64,000 nt of DNA from Brumimicrobium sp. (lineage in GTDB: Bacteria; Bacteroidota; Bacteroidia; Flavobacteriales_D; Crocinitomicaceae). Shown here one piece after another: positions 26,738 to 35,535 of the stretch. Every line of letters starts with the position of its first letter. The first letter of the stretch is position 1. The notes under the pieces are model-generated. The model worked only from the letters and a program-made list of their open reading frames with translations. It searched no databases and was not told the origin of the DNA. The translations under genes were made by a program, and so were the position numbers. The DNA lies in assembly GCA_023957385.1 (NCBI GenBank), contig JAMLGZ010000002.1:62001-126000 (forward strand), read 5' to 3'.

Positions 26738-29700
26738 TTAATGATCTTGATGATCTTTTTTTGCTTGTATTCCAGCTAATACATCATTCTCGTTATTACG
26801 TACTTTTGTTTGATACCATACATTTGGTTTGGTTCCTATTTCAGCTAATGCTTGATATGAACGTTTATGATCTGAAATTTTTCTAACTGCAGAGTTTGGA
26901 TCATTCCAGTCTCCTACTATGATTGCATTTGTAGGACAAGCATCTTGACAAGCTGTAGTTACATCTCCATCTTTTACTGGTCTTCCAGCCTTCTTAGCTT
27001 CTAACTTACCTTCTTGTACTCTTTGAACACAGAATGAACATTTTTCCATGACACCTCTTGTTCTGATAGTTACATCTGGGTTAAGCACTAATCTTCCCAT
27101 TTCATCTTGAGCAGGGTTAACTTCGTTAAATTTCTTATAAGAAGGATAATTGAACCAGTTAAATCTTCTTACTTTATAAGGACAGTTGTTCGCACAATAA
27201 CGTGTACCAATACAACGGTTATATGTCATTTGGTTTAAGCCTTCATCAGAGTGAGTGGTTGCAGAAACTGGACATACTGTTTCACATGGTGCATGATTAC
27301 AATGCTGACACATCATAGGTTGGTGAATAACCATTGGATTTTCTGCTGGTTTCTCAGCTTTCTTATATCCAAAGTCAGCTTCATTTATTCTTTGACCTAT
27401 AGCAGCCTCTTCTTCAGAAGCATAATAGCGGTCAATTCTCAACCAGTGCATTTCACGTCCTCTTCTCACTTCATCTTTTCCAACAACTGGAATGTTGTTT
27501 TCAGCCTGACAAGCAATTAGACATGCACTACATCCGAAACAGTTGTTTAGGTCAATTGTCATTCCCCAACGGTGACCAACATTTTCAATTGGATGCGCAT
27601 CCCATAAATCGAACTCCTCAATAGGAGCAGTTACGTGATTAGCATTTTTGTCCAATTTAACCATAGTCCACTCTGGATTGTATGCATCTCTTGAGTGTGA
27701 ACTATAAATATCTAAAGTTGTTTCTCTGATTACAGAATTTCTTCCCATAACGGTTCTTGAAATCTGAGTAGTTGCAATTGCGTATGAAGCATTTGCGTTT
27801 ACTACTGTACCTGTAGCAGTATACTCAAAATTATTTCCTTCAGTAGAAACCCATTTAAATGCATTTTTACCAACAGGAATTGGGTTACCATTTTTATCGG
27901 TAGCGTGACCTCCATATTCTTTTGTTTGGAAGGCAGCCTTTCCGATTTTAGCACCTCCTTCACCACGTCCATAACCTAGGGCAACACCAACAGTGTTTGG
28001 CGCTTGTCCTGGTGAAGGGAATACGGGTAAATCATAAGATACATCACCTACTGTAATTTTAGCCAAACTAGCTCCATGTTCCTGATCAATGTTAATAGCA
28101 TATCCTGCTTTTTCCATTTCTGTTGGGTTCATGGTAATATAGTTATCCCAAGTTACTTTTGTAATTGGGTCTGGCATTTCTTGTAACCAAGGGTTTGCTG
28201 CTTGAGAACCATCTCTTATTGCAGCTTTTTGGTAGAATACTACTTCTAAATCTCCAGCTTTTGGAAGATTAGATGAACTTATAGCGTCATCATTAAATTC
28301 TGGATTGCTAGCAGCTGTAATTTCTTTTGTATAAATGGAATTATGTACAGATTTATTCCAGAAAATATCAAAATTTTCTTCTCCATTTAACCCCATCTCT
28401 TTCCAATTTTCTTTTATATAGTCATGGAATACAGTACTGTCTTTTCCAGCTCTGCTAGCTTTATTAGCCCATACCAAAAAAGATTCTTGTGCTCCAATTG
28501 TATCGTATAATGGACGAATAGTTGGTTGAGCTATTGCTAATTCATTTGCTTTTGGTGCATAATCATTCCAAGATTCCAATGCATGGCTATCAGGCATGAT
28601 ATATTGACAACGCATTGCTGTTTCATCCATATATCCAGATAACGAAACAGTTAAGGTTGTATTAGCCAATGCTTCTGCAAATGCTGCTCCATTAGGAAGT
28701 GAATATGCAGGATTGGTACCATAGAAGAAAATAGCATCAGGACCTTTTCCTGCAACTACTTCTCCTGCTAATTTTATTATCTTTTCGTCCTCTGAAGCAA
28801 ACAACAATATAGGATTGTTTAGGTTGATAATTGAGTTATATGCTCCTATGATGTGATTAATTTTATTTACTAAAACTTGAATTCCAGCATTATTAGAACC
28901 AGATACAACTAAACCACCTCCGTCTTTTAATCTGTTAATAATTTCTTCAATAATAGCATTATCTACAGTATCAGCAATATTTGCAGAGATACCGTTTGCA
29001 TTTCCACCTAATCTTTGGATGATAGTGGCTAAAATTCCAGCCTCGTCTGAAGGTTTAATCATTGCACGTACATCTGCATTAGAACCAGTAATAGACATAT
29101 TTGACTCTAATTGATAATGCTTGCTCATCCAATCTCCATCAGGATTACGTCTCATTGCATATTGTCCTGCATATTGTGAAGATAATAACCATGTACTTAA
29201 GAAATCAGCGCCAAAACTTACAATTGTTTTAGCTTTTGAGAAATCATAATCAGGGATTACAGCTTGTCCAAATGATAATTCGTTTGCTTTTCTGATTCCT
29301 GAGTAGGAAATGGCATCATATTGAATATGTTCAAATGTTGCTCCGTTTGAAGGTGTAGATACGTCAGATCCATCTTCAGTTGCAGTTGCTTCACCACCTG
29401 TGATAAAGTTTCCAAATTCTTGGATTGCTTTATATGTAGATGGAGATGCAATAGTATTAGATACTAAAACAACTTTTCCTTTCTTATTTTTAATTTTAGC
29501 TAATTCAGTAGTAATTTCTTTATCTGCATCTGCAGTTGCGATTCCTAATCCACCTTTAAATGCAAATTGAAGTCTTGATTCATTATATAATGAGAGAACA
29601 GAAGCTAAAACAACTGGAGAAGCTCCTCCAAAGTTAAATCCAGCATCTTTATTCCCTTTAATAAAGATAGGGCGCCCTTCTCTTGTCTTTACTAAAATGT

Positions 29701-30013
29701 TTGCATAGCTTGTTCCATCATAATAGGTAGAAGCATACCAAGTAGCAACACCTGGTGTAACATTTACAGGTTTATTTACATAAGGTACAACTTTAGTTAC
29801 CGGAGTCTCACAAGCTGCGACAGTTGCTGCTGCGACACTAAAACCTAAGAATTTTAAGAAGTTTCTTCTAGATGTAGAAGATTCTGCTACTTCCTCATCT
29901 CCTAAAAACTCTTCAACAGAAACTACATCTTGACCAAACTCATCTTCTTTTGTTCTTAAGAACTCTGATGTTTCATTTAGTTCTTCAAGACCTTTCCAAT
30001 ATTTTTTGCCCAT
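26738..30013 (-). CDS. actB: Alternative complex III, Fe-S subunit ActB (molybdopterin-oxidoreductase-like plus ferredoxin)
   Basis: 1091 residues in two parts. An N-terminal Tat-like segment (SRRNFLKFLGFS, about residue 49) with Cys after VAA leads into a CISM-type large-subunit fold that lacks a molybdopterin site. The C-terminal part is a four-cluster ferredoxin domain: CFGCSACLIAC, MCQHCNHAPCETVCP, RCIGTRYCANNCP and CSFC...ACQDACP. It carries electrons from quinol to the hemes. Gene order and length agree with ActB of other Bacteroidota. The upstream neighbour is actA (43 bases), downstream actC. Confidence 0.93.
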   Translation of the reverse strand: MGKKYWKGLEELNETSEFLRTKEDEFGQDVVSVEEFLGDEEVAESSTSRRNFLKFLGFSVAAATVAACETPVTKVVPYVNKPVNVTPGVATWYASTYYDGTSYANILVKTREGRPIFIKGNKDAGFNFGGASPVVLASVLSLYNESRLQFAFKGGLGIATADADKEITTELAKIKNKKGKVVLVSNTIASPSTYKAIQEFGNFITGGEATATEDGSDVSTPSNGATFEHIQYDAISYSGIRKANELSFGQAVIPDYDFSKAKTIVSFGADFLSTWLLSSQYAGQYAMRRNPDGDWMSKHYQLESNMSITGSNADVRAMIKPSDEAGILATIIQRLGGNANGISANIADTVDNAIIEEIINRLKDGGGLVVSGSNNAGIQVLVNKINHIIGAYNSIINLNNPILLFASEDEKIIKLAGEVVAGKGPDAIFFYGTNPAYSLPNGAAFAEALANTTLTVSLSGYMDETAMRCQYIMPDSHALESWNDYAPKANELAIAQPTIRPLYDTIGAQESFLVWANKASRAGKDSTVFHDYIKENWKEMGLNGEENFDIFWNKSVHNSIYTKEITAASNPEFNDDAISSSNLPKAGDLEVVFYQKAAIRDGSQAANPWLQEMPDPITKVTWDNYITMNPTEMEKAGYAINIDQEHGASLAKITVGDVSYDLPVFPSPGQAPNTVGVALGYGRGEGGAKIGKAAFQTKEYGGHATDKNGNPIPVGKNAFKWVSTEGNNFEYTATGTVVNANASYAIATTQISRTVMGRNSVIRETTLDIYSSHSRDAYNPEWTMVKLDKNANHVTAPIEEFDLWDAHPIENVGHRWGMTIDLNNCFGCSACLIACQAENNIPVVGKDEVRRGREMHWLRIDRYYASEEEAAIGQRINEADFGYKKAEKPAENPMVIHQPMMCQHCNHAPCETVCPVSATTHSDEGLNQMTYNRCIGTRYCANNCPYKVRRFNWFNYPSYKKFNEVNPAQDEMGRLVLNPDVTIRTRGVMEKCSFCVQRVQEGKLEAKKAGRPVKDGDVTTACQDACPTNAIIVGDWNDPNSAVRKISDHKRSYQALAEIGTKPNVWYQTKVRNNENDVLAGIQAKKDHQDH

Positions 30014-30056
30014 TGCTTTATATATTATTTAGCGATCAAAAACTTAATCTTATTTA

Positions 30057-31352
30057 TTAATAGTGGCATTTAGAACACTCCCAACCACCTAATTCTCTTA
30101 CAGTCACTTTATCATCTTTTAAGTAATCCTCATATAATTTTGGATCATTTTCAAGTAAACGCTTATGAATTTCATCATAATATCCACCCTTTCCTTCAAG
30201 AGGACCTTGAGAGATTTCTTTTTTATCGTGACATTCAATACACCATCCCATAGTTAAGGTTGGTTTTGTTAATTGTACGTTTCCTTCAATTTTATTTAAT
30301 TCTTCTACAGGAACGATACGCGCTGTTTCATTTTGCTTAGTCATATCACCATGACATTGCTTACAGTCTATACCACCTACTGTTACGTGTTGTTGGTGAC
30401 TAAAGAATACGTGGTCTGGAAGAACGTGTACCTTATTCCAAACAATGTTTTTAGTTTCTCCGCTATAAGTGCCTCCACCTTCTGGGTTAAATCCAGCTGA
30501 TTCATAAATTTTCTGAATTTTAGCCACCTGTGCGTCTGTTCCTGTAATTTGTTTGTGACAGTTCATACACACGTTGGTTGTTGGAATTCCTGCAGTTCTT
30601 GACTTGTCTGCTGAATTATGACAGTATTTACAATCAATTTTATCTAATCCCGCATGAATATCGTGTGGAAATGCAATTGGTTGAGTCGGTTGGTATGCCT
30701 CGTAAACTCCAATTCCATATAAACCTAGGAATCCCCATGTGATTAGAGCAAGTGTCACAACTGCACCACCCAATAAAAGTCCTTTACGATTTTTGAAAAC
30801 CCATGCTTTTGAACCAAAAGTAATTTTTTCTTCACCGTCTGTTTCTTCCAAATCTCTTCTTAGCGCTCCAGCGGAGAAAATAATGATTAAAAACACACCA
30901 GCTAAGATATACCATACCCAGTTTGTGCTTCTAGTAACAACTACTTCTCCGGCACCTTCTCCACCAGCCGCAGGCCCACCAGCACCAGGTACAGGTTGTG
31001 CATCTACATAATCAAAGATAGCATCAATATCTTCATCGGTTAATTCCGGGAATTTATTCATGGTAGATGGAGACCAATCTGCTACTGATTTCGCATAAGG
31101 ATCGGTTGCAACAGCTTCTTGCCAGTTTCTTACCCAAGTGTGTAAAGACCCTGCTTTTGCCCCTCCTGCTTCCCATTTCTGACGAACGTTAAATAGTTTC
31201 GGTCCAGTCATATCTTTATGAGGAGTGTGACAAGTAGCACATTTTGCATCAAAAATTTCTTGTCCGCTGTCTTGCGCTCTAACAGAATAAGATGCTACAA
31301 AAAACAGCATCCCAAATAACGCAATTATTACTTTATTTACCTTGTTAAACAT
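30057..31352 (-). CDS. actA: Alternative complex III cytochrome subunit ActA, with an extra N-terminal heme domain
   Basis: 431 residues with a signal peptide. Six CxxCH sites: CATCH at about residue 39, then five (CKYCH, CMNCH, CKQCH, CIECH, CSKCH) in the C-terminal half. Two membrane helices (WYILAGVFLIIIFSAG, about 150; LLLGGAVVTLALITWG, about 195) separate the two parts. The five-heme C-terminal part is the usual ActA core; the first site belongs to a separate small cytochrome c domain. First gene of the ActA-F/oxidase operon. Confidence 0.91.
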   Translation of the reverse strand: MFNKVNKVIIALFGMLFFVASYSVRAQDSGQEIFDAKCATCHTPHKDMTGPKLFNVRQKWEAGGAKAGSLHTWVRNWQEAVATDPYAKSVADWSPSTMNKFPELTDEDIDAIFDYVDAQPVPGAGGPAAGGEGAGEVVVTRSTNWVWYILAGVFLIIIFSAGALRRDLEETDGEEKITFGSKAWVFKNRKGLLLGGAVVTLALITWGFLGLYGIGVYEAYQPTQPIAFPHDIHAGLDKIDCKYCHNSADKSRTAGIPTTNVCMNCHKQITGTDAQVAKIQKIYESAGFNPEGGGTYSGETKNIVWNKVHVLPDHVFFSHQQHVTVGGIDCKQCHGDMTKQNETARIVPVEELNKIEGNVQLTKPTLTMGWCIECHDKKEISQGPLEGKGGYYDEIHKRLLENDPKLYEDYLKDDKVTVRELGGWECSKCHY

Positions 31353-31420
31353 CTGATTCTTAGATATTATAATTTATAATTTCAAGTTTTTTAGAGTGTT
31401 AATTCACAATAATTTGGAAG

Positions 31421-31428
31421 CAAAATTA
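31421..31428 (-). promoter_or_regulatory. Putative -7 box of the actA promoter
   Basis: TAATTTTG on the minus strand fits TAnnTTTG, 69 bases before the actA ATG. No TTG at the right spacing is found, so support is limited. Confidence 0.35.
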
Positions 31429-31485
31429 AAAGAATATCGATATCTTCTGACAGTTTTATGACAAATATGAGACCCTCTTGTTTAA

Positions 31486-31502
31486 TTTAGAATCATTCTA
31501 AA
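31486..31502. promoter_or_regulatory. Palindrome TTTAGAATCATTCTAAA upstream of actA
   Basis: A perfect 8-1-8 palindrome with a Fur-superfamily-like 7-1-7 core, about 135 bases upstream of actA. An almost identical site overlaps the methyltransferase promoter at 42877-42893. Confidence 0.4.
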
Positions 31503-31603
31503 TATAAAGCATTGAAAGCCTTTATTAAAGGAGTATTTTATCCTAAATAATAAAATTAGTGATTTTAATTCGAAGTGCATCGAGAATAGAATATAGATTG
31601 CAA

Positions 31604-31710
31604 TGTCAGACCTCGATAAGTTGTCAACCCTCGATACCCTTCGGCATGCTCAGGACATGCATTTTTTCTTCAAAAAAACACTCGGTCTGACAACGTATCG
31701 AGGGCTGACA
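31604..31710. repeat. Dispersed hairpin repeat, copy A
   Basis: Contains two tandem near-copies of TGTCArvCCTCGATA (31604-31618 and 31622-31636), an inverted copy TATCGAGGGCTGACA (31696-31710), and GGTCTGACA (31684-31692) complementary to the first copy. A segment ACACTCGGTCTGACAA and the flanking ATTTTTTCTTC are shared with copy B at 46701-46830. Intergenic, no coding content. Confidence 0.7.
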
Positions 31711-31738
31711 ATCTAATTAATAGGTGTAATTATTAATC

Positions 31739-32305
31739 TTACTCCTGTCGTATGTTTTTGATAGGAATTTGAAAACCGAGACCTCCTGAACCCATGAATT
31801 GGTCAAATGGGCGAGCATGCCACGGGTCTGGTTGATGTGTATAATCCATTTCTAAGAAGAAGTAAAAAAACTTGTACACATGAAAATTCAAACCCGCTTT
31901 AACACTAAAAGTTGAATTAACTACCATTTCAGTTGGACGTTCATGTGTATTCAATAGGGAAATTCCTATTTGTACGCCTACATAAGGATCAAATCTTTTT
32001 ACAGGAAAATAACGCATAAATCCCCATGTAATGCGCGTTTCATTTTTCACATACGAAGGCTTTGTTTGCGAGTTGATGTATTGATAACAATCTCCGCGAA
32101 AACTGTATTTATCATGGAAATAATAGTTGGCATAACCTCCTAAATAAATGTTCAAGCCTTTTGTATTTAACTGCTGTGAAGGATAGATAGTGGCTGTTGC
32201 CTGAATTAATCCTTTTCGTTGTCCATCAGCTAAAATTTGAGCTGAGACCATAGTTGAAATCAGCACCGTGATTACAACCATTGTTATTTTCTTTTGGAGT
32301 TCCAT
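31739..32305 (-). CDS. Hypothetical outer-membrane-type protein
   Basis: 188 residues with a signal peptide (MELQKKITMVVITVLISTMVSAQ). The mature part is a string of amphipathic beta strands rich in Tyr and Phe (LGGYANYYFHDKYSFRGDCYQY, WGFMRYFPV, YVGVQIGISL, FFYFFLEMDYTHQ), typical of a small barrel. No family recognised. Its start overlaps the end of the upstream gene by 22 bases, so the two are probably translated together. Confidence 0.6.
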   Translation of the reverse strand: MELQKKITMVVITVLISTMVSAQILADGQRKGLIQATATIYPSQQLNTKGLNIYLGGYANYYFHDKYSFRGDCYQYINSQTKPSYVKNETRITWGFMRYFPVKRFDPYVGVQIGISLLNTHERPTEMVVNSTFSVKAGLNFHVYKFFYFFLEMDYTHQPDPWHARPFDQFMGSGGLGFQIPIKNIRQE

Positions 32306-32931
32306 AGGTCAACGATTTTATAGTTAAACGATAAGGTAGTTAGTAAATGCCCTTCAAGGGAACCACCTTTGTGTGTCTCAAAATGAACCTCTCCATCTTC
32401 AATGTGTGAATGAACATCAGTTCCAAGATGTATCATGTATTGACTGGATAGGGAAATATCCAAACGTGGAGTTAGATTAAAATGCACTCCCAATCCAGCT
32501 TGCACAGCACTACTCCAGCGTTTCACGCCATTATCTCTGTTGGCAATCTCATAGTGATCTGTCATGTCAAAACAGTGACCTGCAATGATATAGGGTTGAA
32601 CCAAAGGCGCAGGATTCTTTAAAACATAGAACATGATACTCCATCCAATGTGTAAATCGTTACGTCTTGTGTATTCATTCGTTGCAGGCAAATAATCCAT
32701 AAACCATTCAGAGTTTAAGCGATTGGCAAACTGCAATCTGAATTGACCTCCTGCTCCAATAGCAGGTTTTTCTGAAGCTCCATTAAAGGAACTCAAGGTT
32801 GACCGTACTCCCACGGAGAATAATCCCCCTCTTTCTCCCTTCAGTTTTAATCCTGAATTTTCGGTTGTAGCTTCTTGCGAGAAGACTAAAAACGAGGAGA
32901 GAACAATAATAGTTGTTACCAGCGTTTTCAT
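32284..32931 (-). CDS. Hypothetical outer-membrane-type protein
   Basis: 215 residues, signal peptide (MKTLVTTIIVLSSFLVFSQ). Strand-rich mature part such as GGLFSVGVRSTL, GAGGQFRLQFANRL, VQPYIIAGHCFDMTD, VQAGLGVHFNLTPRLDISL and LTTLSFNYKIVDLW. It resembles a beta barrel or a surface-associated 8-strand fold. The gene partly overlaps the next one (31739-32305), and both may be envelope proteins from one transcript. No pathway clue. Confidence 0.6.
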   Translation of the reverse strand: MKTLVTTIIVLSSFLVFSQEATTENSGLKLKGERGGLFSVGVRSTLSSFNGASEKPAIGAGGQFRLQFANRLNSEWFMDYLPATNEYTRRNDLHIGWSIMFYVLKNPAPLVQPYIIAGHCFDMTDHYEIANRDNGVKRWSSAVQAGLGVHFNLTPRLDISLSSQYMIHLGTDVHSHIEDGEVHFETHKGGSLEGHLLTTLSFNYKIVDLWNSKRK

Positions 32932-33013
32932 CAGTTTAGATTTTAAATTTCACAAATTTTAACGGTTTAAAAATTCGTTTATTGTTATGCTTTGAATTCA
33001 TAGAAATAAAAAT

Positions 33014-33029
33014 GCCCTCCAAAGAGGGC
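33014..33029 (-). terminator. Terminator of the nitric-oxide/Fe-S repair operon
   Basis: GCCCTC (33014-33019) and GAGGGC (33024-33029) form a 6-bp GC-rich stem with loop CAAA; on the minus strand ATTTTTATTT follows. Located about 80 bases after the last gene of the operon. Confidence 0.6.
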
Positions 33030-33107
33030 GTAAATGTATATTTTAGAATTCTTAAATAAAATTTTAACTAAGAATTTCTTAGTTACTCATTTAATAAAGT
33101 CGGTAGC

Positions 33108-33440
33108 TTAATACCCACCACTTAATTCTAATTTTCCTTGTTCGGTCACAAAATCCATGCACCAAGCGGGTTCCCAGACTAATTCAATATCTACTTCCAT
33201 CCCAGGGAAACAACGTCCACATGTTTCACGAATATCTTGCATGATTGTATCACCCATTGGACAACCGCGAGAAGTTAGTGTTAAATCGATATGTACTTTA
33301 GGGAAAGGTTCTTTGGTTAACTCTAATCCATAAATTAATCCAAGATCCACGATGTTTACAAATAATTCAGGGTCGATAACGGCTCTTAATTCTTCGTAAA
33401 TAGCCATGTCATTTAATTTGTCTATTTCTTCCTGTGTCAT
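33108..33440 (-). CDS. MIP18/DUF59-type iron-sulfur cluster assembly factor
   Basis: 110 residues. The DUF59 core is AVIDPELFVNIVDLGLIYGLEL followed by LTSRGCPMGDTI with the conserved Cys and a C-terminal VDIELVWEPAWCMD. PaaD/SufT relatives act in Fe-S maturation. It is the last gene of a four-gene run with RIC, DUF2249 and a 12-TM protein, overlapping its neighbour by four bases, which links it to repair of NO-damaged clusters (inference). Confidence 0.87.
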   Translation of the reverse strand: MTQEEIDKLNDMAIYEELRAVIDPELFVNIVDLGLIYGLELTKEPFPKVHIDLTLTSRGCPMGDTIMQDIRETCGRCFPGMEVDIELVWEPAWCMDFVTEQGKLELSGGY

Positions 33441-34702
33441 AACTCTTTTCTTTTGTGTGTGGCTACTTCCAACACGTTAATAAAAAATAGAACAGCTCCG
33501 ATGAGTAGAGAAGCCACTCCGATATAAAAAATGAGGGTTTCCATCGTTACCAAACTGATAGCTAAGATAAGAAATCCTATAATATGAAAATAAAAATGTG
33601 CCTTTAAAATTTTGGGATCATACAAATCTTTTGGAAGTAAGGTTTTTACTTTTCCTACGTATGCTTTATAGACTTTTAACCAAATAATAAAAGGTAATGT
33701 CTTATAAAACATTCCTAAAATTAATGTGCTGATAAACCCAATCAAAAGAATCACGATGTAGAACACAGAAAGATTGAATTTACTATTGAATTCAACTAAG
33801 AAGAGAATTGCTACCGGAATAGCAAGTAATAAAGGTATATAGGAAGCCATGGATTTTTTCAAATCATAAGCAAGATTCTTTCGCATACGCTGTTTATATA
33901 CATTATAGATAAAATAAGCATACGATAATAGTCCACCTGCCACAAAGCCATACCCTATTTCTAAAAGATAGAAAGTGCTCCAGATTTTTCCTGTAATTCC
34001 TAATAAAATCCCAAATACCAATAAATAATAGGCAATGTATAAAGGCTTTTTACTTTCCTTGTGCACGAGTAAGAACATTGGGATTAAAACGCTTGAAACT
34101 CCAATAATTAGGAAAATAAACCAACCAAATATTCCGATATGTGCATGCACTTTAAGTAACTCTAAGTGATTAAAACGAAGATAAGGGTGGAGGAAGTTGA
34201 TAGCCAGTAATAAACCTATTAGAGTGGTGATGAGTAACCACACAGCACTGGTTCTAACAAAGAGTTTAGCCACAGGGTTTTCCGTAGATTTTCCAATGGT
34301 TCCCCAAATATTAATCACAAAAAGGATGACTGCAATATTAACGAGTGTACCAAAAAGAGTTAGACCCCCGCCATCAATGCCAAAATAAAAAGAAGCTGAT
34401 AAACCAAGTACTCCTGCTAGTAAAAAATAGAATACTGCTTTCCCAATTTTCTCTGAATATAGCGATTGCAGGAAGATTACAGGTAATAATTGAAATAAGG
34501 CGCCGATTATTACAGAAGTCATAAAGCCAAGTACAAGCAAGTGTGTTACTACCAACATATCTGGATTAAAGAAAGGTTTGTGTAGTATAGAACTTGCATG
34601 AAAAAGGAGAAATAGTAATGCAGCCACCCAGCTACTAGCAGAGAGTATAAAGAAAGGTACAACTACTTTTGTGGAGGGAGCGTTTCTAGTTCCTTGGTAC
34701 AT
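33437..34702 (-). CDS. 12-TM heme-copper-oxidase/NnrS-like membrane protein
   Basis: 421 residues, about twelve membrane helices and little soluble sequence. Conserved-looking membrane His are in THLLVLGF (helix 2), HAHIGIFGWFIF (about the middle) and HFYFHIIGF (near the C terminus), placed like the heme and copper ligands of heme-copper oxidase subunit I or NnrS. No CuB cross-link HPEVY is present. With RIC and DUF2249 alongside, a role in nitric oxide handling is likely. It overlaps the downstream DUF59 gene by four bases and follows the DUF2249 gene by one. Confidence 0.7.
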   Translation of the reverse strand: MYQGTRNAPSTKVVVPFFILSASSWVAALLFLLFHASSILHKPFFNPDMLVVTHLLVLGFMTSVIIGALFQLLPVIFLQSLYSEKIGKAVFYFLLAGVLGLSASFYFGIDGGGLTLFGTLVNIAVILFVINIWGTIGKSTENPVAKLFVRTSAVWLLITTLIGLLLAINFLHPYLRFNHLELLKVHAHIGIFGWFIFLIIGVSSVLIPMFLLVHKESKKPLYIAYYLLVFGILLGITGKIWSTFYLLEIGYGFVAGGLLSYAYFIYNVYKQRMRKNLAYDLKKSMASYIPLLLAIPVAILFLVEFNSKFNLSVFYIVILLIGFISTLILGMFYKTLPFIIWLKVYKAYVGKVKTLLPKDLYDPKILKAHFYFHIIGFLILAISLVTMETLIFYIGVASLLIGAVLFFINVLEVATHKRKEL

Positions 34703-34703
34703 C

Positions 34704-35525
34704 TTATTTTTTTATAAAAATCATCACATTCCCTTCTTCGATATAATCAATATATACCTTCAGTTTTTTAGGTTGTAGTTCAGGTAGTAGGTGTTGCGGA
34801 ATCTTTTTATGAAACACTTTAATTGCTTGGTTGTCTTGCAGATTCTCTACCGCTTCCAATACGGCAATCATGGGACCAGGCATTTCTAGCATGCGCACGT
34901 CAAGAGTTATAATTTCACCGGGGAAATCTGCCAGTAATTTTTCGTACTCTTCGGTACTCACTTTTTGGTAGAGTTCCTCTGGATTGGCATTCGAACTTGC
35001 TTCAACTTTCTCACCTGCTTTGAAATAAGTATGATAAACGCCTTCGTCATCAATGATAGTAAGCGTTTTATACCCTTTCTTTTCTTGCAAATGGATTAAA
35101 GGAATGGGTTCAAAATTGATAATTACTTCCAACAATTGATTATCAGATAGTTTTTTCAATTCATTTTGAAGTAGAAGTAGAGGATCTTCGTTGCGATCTA
35201 GGTAGGGACGAACATCGATGGCAACAACTTCCATCTTTCCAATAAATACAGCCTGTTCTGCAGAAGTATCTATGGTAGTTTCGACTGTATTGTTAGCGGC
35301 ATAATCAACCTCAAATCCGATTTCGGCTAATTTTTCCAACATCAATTCAGGAGTAACTTTGCCAATTTTAGCAGCCTCACGCACATTAACACGAGGAGCA
35401 AGCACTCTTCTTAATATGGGATTTCTTAATTTAGTAAAATGATGATTTAGTGAGGCAATTACTTCAATTGCCTCACTATTTTCTTTAATTATTTTTGAAA
35501 TCTTCGTATTCCCGTCTATCTTCAT
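34704..35525 (-). CDS. DUF1858-DUF2249-DUF2249 protein
   Basis: 273 residues in three parts: an N-terminal DUF1858-like helical domain (KISKIIKENSEAIEVIASLNHHF...VNVREAAKIG), a DUF2249 domain (VVAIDVRPYLDRNEDPLLLL...FEPIPLIHL) and a second DUF2249-like domain (ITLDVRMLEMPGPMIAVLEAV...KKIPQHLLPEL). DUF2249 domains resemble TusA and recur next to RIC/hemerythrin genes. Cytoplasmic, function unknown; probably a partner in nitrosative-stress or sulfur handling. Spacing to neighbours is 1-10 bases. Confidence 0.83.
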   Translation of the reverse strand: MKIDGNTKISKIIKENSEAIEVIASLNHHFTKLRNPILRRVLAPRVNVREAAKIGKVTPELMLEKLAEIGFEVDYAANNTVETTIDTSAEQAVFIGKMEVVAIDVRPYLDRNEDPLLLLQNELKKLSDNQLLEVIINFEPIPLIHLQEKKGYKTLTIIDDEGVYHTYFKAGEKVEASSNANPEELYQKVSTEEYEKLLADFPGEIITLDVRMLEMPGPMIAVLEAVENLQDNQAIKVFHKKIPQHLLPELQPKKLKVYIDYIEEGNVMIFIKK

Positions 35526-35535
35526 ATCTTTTGTT

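Larger units (their letters stand above)
31353..31738. other. 386-base intergenic region upstream of actA
   Basis: Gene-free. It holds a possible actA promoter, a TTTAG/CTAAA palindrome and one copy of a hairpin repeat, listed separately. Nothing else is recognised. Both flanking genes are on the minus strand. Confidence 0.7.
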
